DNA of 26,748 nt from Clostridia bacterium (lineage in GTDB: Bacteria > Bacillota_A > Clostridia > RUG12999). Under the pieces are notes generated by a model, which saw nothing but the letters and a program-made list of their open reading frames with translations, was not told the DNA's origin and did not search any database. Where the stretch lies: NCBI GenBank assembly GCA_017558425.1, contig JAFYVD010000068.1, positions 1 to 26,748 on the forward strand, in the 5' to 3' direction. Positions 23,657 to 26,748 of the stretch are shown one piece after another. Both the position numbers and the translations under genes were made by a program. Within the stretch, counting starts at the first letter, position 1, and each line of letters begins with the position of its first letter.

Positions 23657-24997
23657 ATGACAAGACTTGAAATGGTTATGCAGAATTTCGACAAATATGC
23701 AGACTATATGAACGACAGAGTTAAAACCGGAATTGAAGAAAACAGAAAATCTTTCGCCTATCTTACGGTTAAAGATTCGGGCGGCAACCCCGTAAAAGGT
23801 GCTAAAATCAAAGCAGTTCAGAAATCGCACGATTTTAAATTCGGTGCAAACCTTTTTATGCTTGACGAGCTTGAAACAGAAGAGAAAAACGAGCTTTACA
23901 AAAAGCATTTCCGCGAAACCTTCAATATGGCAACCATTCCTTTTTACTGGAACACTCTCGAACCCGAACAGGGCAAACCCCGTTACGATAAAAACAGCCC
24001 CAAGGTATACCGCCGTCCCTCTCCCGACCTTTGTATGGAATTTTGCGAAAAATACGGTATCGAACCTCGCGAACACGCACTTGCATACGAACATCATTTC
24101 CCTAATTGGCTGAGAGGAAAATCGGACCGCGAAGTGAAATTCCTTCTTGAAAAACGCTATGCCGAAATTGCGGAACGTTATGCTCACCGCATCCCCACAA
24201 TTGAGGTTACAAACGAAATGTTCCACGGACCTCATATGCAAATCACAGATTTTTACAGAGCTCCCGATTTTATCGAATGGTGCTTTAAGACTGCGGAAAA
24301 ATACTTCCCCGCAAACCAGCTTGTAATCAACGAAGTTACCAATGTGTTCAGCGACCCCTGCGGACCTACCTCTTATTATTACAGCATCATAGCAAACGCC
24401 CTTGCAAAAGGTGCACGAATTGATGCGATTGGTATGCAGTGGCATATGTTTGACAAAAGAGATAACGAGGAAAATCGTGTTGCAAGATTCTTCAATCCCC
24501 TTTTTCTATACGATACACTTGATACATACGCAACATTTGGTAAACCCATTCAGATTACAGAGGTTACTCTTGCCGCACTGTCCAATGAAAAAGAAGACGA
24601 AGAAGTTCAGGCAGCTCTGCTTGAAAAGCTTTACCGCATCTGGTTCTCTCACAAAAATGTTGAACAGATTATATACTGGAACCTTCCTGACGGCTATGCT
24701 TATGCTGCAGAACCGGGCGATATGTCTGTTGGTGAAAATCAGTATTACGGCGGACTTTTCCGTTTTGACCTCTCACCCAAACCGGCGTTTTCAGCTCTTA
24801 AAAACCTTATCGAAAAAGAATGGCACACCGAATCCGAAGTTGTTACAAACGAGGGTGGTATTGCCTGCTTCAAAGGTTTCCACGGCAAATATGATGTTAC
24901 CATTGTTTCGGACGGCAAAGAAATCAAAAAAGAAATTCATCTTGAGGACAGAAAACTCAAAAAACCTAACCTCAACGAAATTGAAATTACACTGTAA
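23657..24997 (+). CDS. GH10 family glycoside hydrolase, probable cytosolic endo-xylanase
   Basis: Predicted GH10 enzyme (446 aa) cleaving beta-1,4-xylan or xylo-oligosaccharides. A short beta-rich leader (about 33-66: AYLTVKDSGGNPVKGAKI, then HDFKFGANLF) precedes the TIM barrel, as in many GH10 proteins of this subtype. Acid/base Glu187 is in IEVTNEMF, the substrate-contact motif IGMQWHMF is at 258-265, and nucleophile Glu302 is in IQITEVTL. No signal peptide is present, so it should act on imported oligomers, like the intracellular xylanases of Geobacillus. A roughly 50-residue tail after the barrel (from about 395) looks beta-rich. ACGGAGGTAG gives the ribosome binding site for ATG 23657. 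Family call firm, substrate inferred. Confidence 0.87.
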   Translation: MTRLEMVMQNFDKYADYMNDRVKTGIEENRKSFAYLTVKDSGGNPVKGAKIKAVQKSHDFKFGANLFMLDELETEEKNELYKKHFRETFNMATIPFYWNTLEPEQGKPRYDKNSPKVYRRPSPDLCMEFCEKYGIEPREHALAYEHHFPNWLRGKSDREVKFLLEKRYAEIAERYAHRIPTIEVTNEMFHGPHMQITDFYRAPDFIEWCFKTAEKYFPANQLVINEVTNVFSDPCGPTSYYYSIIANALAKGARIDAIGMQWHMFDKRDNEENRVARFFNPLFLYDTLDTYATFGKPIQITEVTLAALSNEKEDEEVQAALLEKLYRIWFSHKNVEQIIYWNLPDGYAYAAEPGDMSVGENQYYGGLFRFDLSPKPAFSALKNLIEKEWHTESEVVTNEGGIACFKGFHGKYDVTIVSDGKEIKKEIHLEDRKLKKPNLNEIEITL

Positions 24998-25001
24998 ACA
25001 G

Positions 25002-25036
25002 ACAGGCTGTAAAAACCAATGGTTTTTACAGCCTGT
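25002..25036. terminator. Bidirectional intrinsic terminator between GH10 and DUF218 genes
   Basis: A perfect 16-bp stem, 25002-25017 with 25021-25036, loop AAT. The arms begin ACAGGCTGT and end ACAGCCTGT. It serves the convergent GH10 (plus) and DUF218 (minus) genes. Its core GGCTGTAAAAA...TTTTTACAGCC is the same as that of the terminator at 13925-13963. Confidence 0.88.
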
Positions 25037-25039
25037 TTA

Positions 25040-25783
25040 TTATTTGATAAGTCCGTCCCATACAGCGGTTTTAATTGCATATCCCAGTTCGCGTATGTAA
25101 TAAATAATATATTTTGAAATGGGATATTCGGCACCGAGAACAGTTGATGCGGGAGATAAGCGATATGTCATTATTTTAGTCCTCGCAACATTATGACGGC
25201 TTACAATAATGTATGACGGATTTTTTTCCACAAGTTCAAGCGAAGTTTTAACATTGTTGTATAAACCACTTGTTTTATCGTCAATAATAACTTGTGGAGA
25301 AGTTATTCCAAGTTCCTTCACCTGTTTGTCAAGATATGCTTTCATCGCCGTTGACTGCGGAAGTGCACGGTTTTCATCGGTACCACCCGACAAAACAATG
25401 GGTAGCTGAGGATTTTTTTCATAAACCTTCAAGGCAAGGTCAAGCCTTTCCTCAAGTTCGTCCGTCAGACGGCTTTCCACAAAAAGTCCTCCTCCCGCAA
25501 CAATAATTGCCTGCTCATTTCCGGTTGGAATATCATCCGCAGAATAATAAATCAATGCAGTTTCCCCGGCTATAAACAGCAATAGAAACACAAGTATATA
25601 CCACGTCAGCGTTTTGAAAAATTTAAAACTTTTCCGCATCATAACTATTGCCGCAGATGATGCAAAAATCAGCGTTACAAGCAGATAAAACCCTACATTC
25701 ATATCGTCTAAACATCCGGGTAGAACAAGACTGATTACAAGAGAAAGTGCGAGTGCAATCAGCACAAAAATAATTACAGACAT
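25040..25783 (-). CDS. DUF218 (YdcF/SanA-like) membrane protein
   Basis: A 247-aa protein with three N-terminal hydrophobic helices (about 2-22, 30-49, 60-80) followed by a DUF218 domain. Features: AIIVAGGG (92-99), RLTDELEERLDLALKVY (105-121), VLSGG (130-134), the STAMKAYL...LGI segment (144-160), and VSRHNVARTKIM near residue 194-205, which correspond in order to the usual DUF218 blocks. Members act at or outside the membrane in envelope-related processes, but the biochemical role is not established. AGGTG precedes the ATG at moderate spacing. Upstream on its strand lies the DnaA-box region; no convincing promoter is seen. Confidence 0.85.
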   Translation of the reverse strand: MSVIIFVLIALALSLVISLVLPGCLDDMNVGFYLLVTLIFASSAAIVMMRKSFKFFKTLTWYILVFLLLFIAGETALIYYSADDIPTGNEQAIIVAGGGLFVESRLTDELEERLDLALKVYEKNPQLPIVLSGGTDENRALPQSTAMKAYLDKQVKELGITSPQVIIDDKTSGLYNNVKTSLELVEKNPSYIIVSRHNVARTKIMTYRLSPASTVLGAEYPISKYIIYYIRELGYAIKTAVWDGLIK

Positions 25784-25857
25784 TTCAGTGCACCTGCCTT
25801 TTTGTTAACATAAAATTATCCCCTGAAAGCTTGTCTATAACTCTGGGTATTAAAAAG

Positions 25858-25900
25858 CCTTATAAATAGGTTATTAACAGAGTTATCCACATTATCCACA
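25858..25900 (+). repeat. 43-bp direct repeat, unit A (with DnaA boxes)
   Basis: Pairs with 26005-26047 at an exact offset of 147 nt. Both begin CCTTATAAATAGGTTAT and end in two abutting TTATCCACA boxes; four mismatches by eye over 43 positions. In unit A the first box position is degenerate (TTATTAACA, 25871-25879). Confidence 0.85.
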
Positions 25901-26047
25901 GGCCCTTTTTTGGAAAAGTAGCACCAAAAATAACCAGTTTTTGCAAAAAAGTTTACATAAACTTATTCCGCAACCTTTATCTACAAAAGTTCATCTTTCA
26001 AAACCCTTATAAATAGGTTATCCACAAGGTTATCCACATTATCCACA
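25871..26047 (+). promoter_or_regulatory. DnaA-box cluster (candidate oriC or DnaA-titration site)
   Basis: Five perfect TTATCCACA boxes, all on the plus strand: 25883-25891, 25892-25900, 26018-26026, 26030-26038 and 26039-26047. Two pairs abut with no gap. Near matches are TTATTAACA (25871-25879) and TTATCTACA (25977-25985). AT-rich DNA follows. Five exact 9-mers in 165 nt is far beyond chance, so DnaA binding is very likely. Whether it starts replication is open: dnaA, dnaN, rpmH or gid genes are not in the window. Confidence 0.8.
26005..26047 (+). repeat. 43-bp direct repeat, unit B (with three DnaA boxes)
   Basis: Second copy of the 25858-25900 unit. Here all three box positions are perfect TTATCCACA. 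Immediately after come CC and CTATTATTT (26050-26058), then AT-rich sequence. Confidence 0.85.
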
Positions 26048-26125
26048 CCCTATTATTTGCATTAGGATTAATTAAATTGTACCCCAAAATTATGTAAATG
26101 TAAAGAGAAAAATTTAAAAAAAGAA

Positions 26126-26154
26126 TTGATTTTTTTCCCAGTATATTATAAAAT
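26126..26154 (+). promoter_or_regulatory. Sigma-A promoter of trxB
   Basis: -35 TTGATT (26126-26131), a 17-nt spacer and -10 TAAAAT (26149-26154), 40 nt upstream of ATG 26195. Confidence 0.7.
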
Positions 26155-26194
26155 AAAATCATACAAAACGGCAATTGCCGGAAAGGACAAAATT

Positions 26195-26748
26195 ATGATT
26201 TATGATATAGTAATAATCGGAGCAGGCCCCGGTGGTATGACAGCGGCATCATATGCCGCAAGATCAGGTCTTGCAGTACTGGTGCTTGAAGGGCTGATCC
26301 CCGGTGGTCAGATGGGAACAACTTTCGAAGTAGAAAATTATCCCGGTATTAACAATGTTCTGTCAGGTGCAGAACTGGCTATGGATTTTGAAGCCCAGGC
26401 AAAAAAATTCGGTGCCGAAATCGCTTTTGAAACAGCTGAAAAAGTTGATTTTTCCGGTGATATAAAAGTTATAACAACCGACAGCCGTGAAATTCAGGCA
26501 AAAACAGTGGTTCTTGCAATGGGAGCAAAACCGCGCAAACTCAGAATCCCGGGCGAAGAAGAATTTGCAGGCCTGGGTGTTTCCTATTGCGCAACTTGCG
26601 ACGGAGCTTTTTACAAAGGTAAAGACACTGTTGTTGCAGGTGGTGGTGACACCGCACTTGAGGATGCAATTTTCCTCAGCAAATACTGCAACAAAGTTTA
26701 TCTTGTTCACCGCCGTGATAAATTCCGTGCTGCTTTCGCTCTCGAAAA
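26195..26748 (+). CDS. trxB: Thioredoxin reductase (3' partial)
   Basis: Low-molecular-weight NAD(P)H-dependent flavoprotein that reduces thioredoxin. The first 184 residues are present and the window ends inside the gene. FAD-binding GAGPGG is at residues 9-14 and the GGQM segment near 37-40. The redox-active disulfide CATC is at Cys132-Cys135, preceded by VSY and followed by DG. The pyridine-nucleotide motif GGGDTALE is at 149-156, and HRRDKFRA (172-179) is the type of sequence that favours NADPH. GAAAGGA precedes ATG 26195 by 7 nt. The rest of the protein (about 120 residues) lies outside. Confidence 0.95.
   Translation, partial: MIYDIVIIGAGPGGMTAASYAARSGLAVLVLEGLIPGGQMGTTFEVENYPGINNVLSGAELAMDFEAQAKKFGAEIAFETAEKVDFSGDIKVITTDSREIQAKTVVLAMGAKPRKLRIPGEEEFAGLGVSYCATCDGAFYKGKDTVVAGGGDTALEDAIFLSKYCNKVYLVHRRDKFRAAFALE

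Larger units (their letters stand above)
25784..26194. other. Non-coding DnaA-box region between DUF218 and trxB genes
   Basis: About 410 nt without a plausible gene. It holds a DnaA-box cluster (25871-26047), duplicated with its flank, then very AT-rich DNA (about 26050-26160), the trxB promoter, and a small palindrome CGGCAATTGCCG (26169-26180) next to the trxB ribosome binding site. Confidence 0.8.

Noticed and set aside
23558..24445. 295-aa minus-strand open frame antisense to GH10
   Set aside because: Covers the GH10 active-site coding region and the operator; low-complexity Phe/Cys-rich product typical of a shadow frame.
25858..26047. Possible CRISPR array because of spaced repeats
   Set aside because: Only two long units at 147-nt offset, composed of DnaA boxes; no regular spacers and no cas genes.

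Overview
The window looks like chromosomal DNA of an obligately anaerobic Bacillota (class Clostridia), probably an uncultivated gut or rumen-type lineage. The evidence is an Rnf complex in the order CDGEAB, smc-ftsY adjacency, yqzL directly upstream of recO, AGGAGG-type ribosome binding sites before almost every gene, canonical sigma-A promoters, a moderately AT-rich composition and cytoplasmic hemicellulases. The species cannot be named from the sequence alone.

Layout. (1) 1-4505, plus strand: rnfC (5' end cut by the window), rnfD, rnfG, rnfE, rnfA and rnfB. This is a tightly overlapping operon for the ferredoxin:NAD+ oxidoreductase ion pump and ends in an intrinsic terminator at 4535-4577. 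(2) 4643-13963, plus strand: from a near-consensus promoter runs an apparent five-gene unit of XRE-cupin regulator, MATE exporter, smc, ftsY and a large UPF0182 membrane protein. Gaps are 8-25 nt, and a 17-bp-stem terminator closes it. (3) 13969-17170: an SGNH hydrolase (minus) diverges from an M16 peptidase (plus), which is followed by yqzL and recO; these last two overlap by 95 nt.

(4) 17178-24997: a glycoside-use island. Four tandem paralogous GH39-like glycosidases and an AraC-family regulator lie on the minus strand; a GH10 xylanase-like gene diverges on the plus strand. None of the enzymes has a signal peptide, so they should act in the cytosol on imported (xylo)oligosaccharides. No transporter is visible. 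Two promoters, GH10 and the internal one for GH39-like copies 2 and 1, carry similar direct repeats spaced 21-22 bp at almost the same distance from the -10 box. This points to a small regulon, probably run by the AraC protein. Copies 2 and 3 are mosaics of near-identical and diverged blocks, and copy 2 has Cys where clan GH-A enzymes have Asn before the acid/base Glu. This is the most novel part of the window.

(5) 25040-26748: a DUF218 membrane protein (minus) and the start of trxB (plus, cut by the window end) flank a roughly 410-nt non-coding stretch. That stretch holds five perfect TTATCCACA DnaA boxes, in a unit duplicated 147 bp apart and followed by AT-rich DNA. It is either a replication origin or a DnaA-titrating cluster.

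No tRNA, rRNA, CRISPR array, transposase or phage gene was seen.
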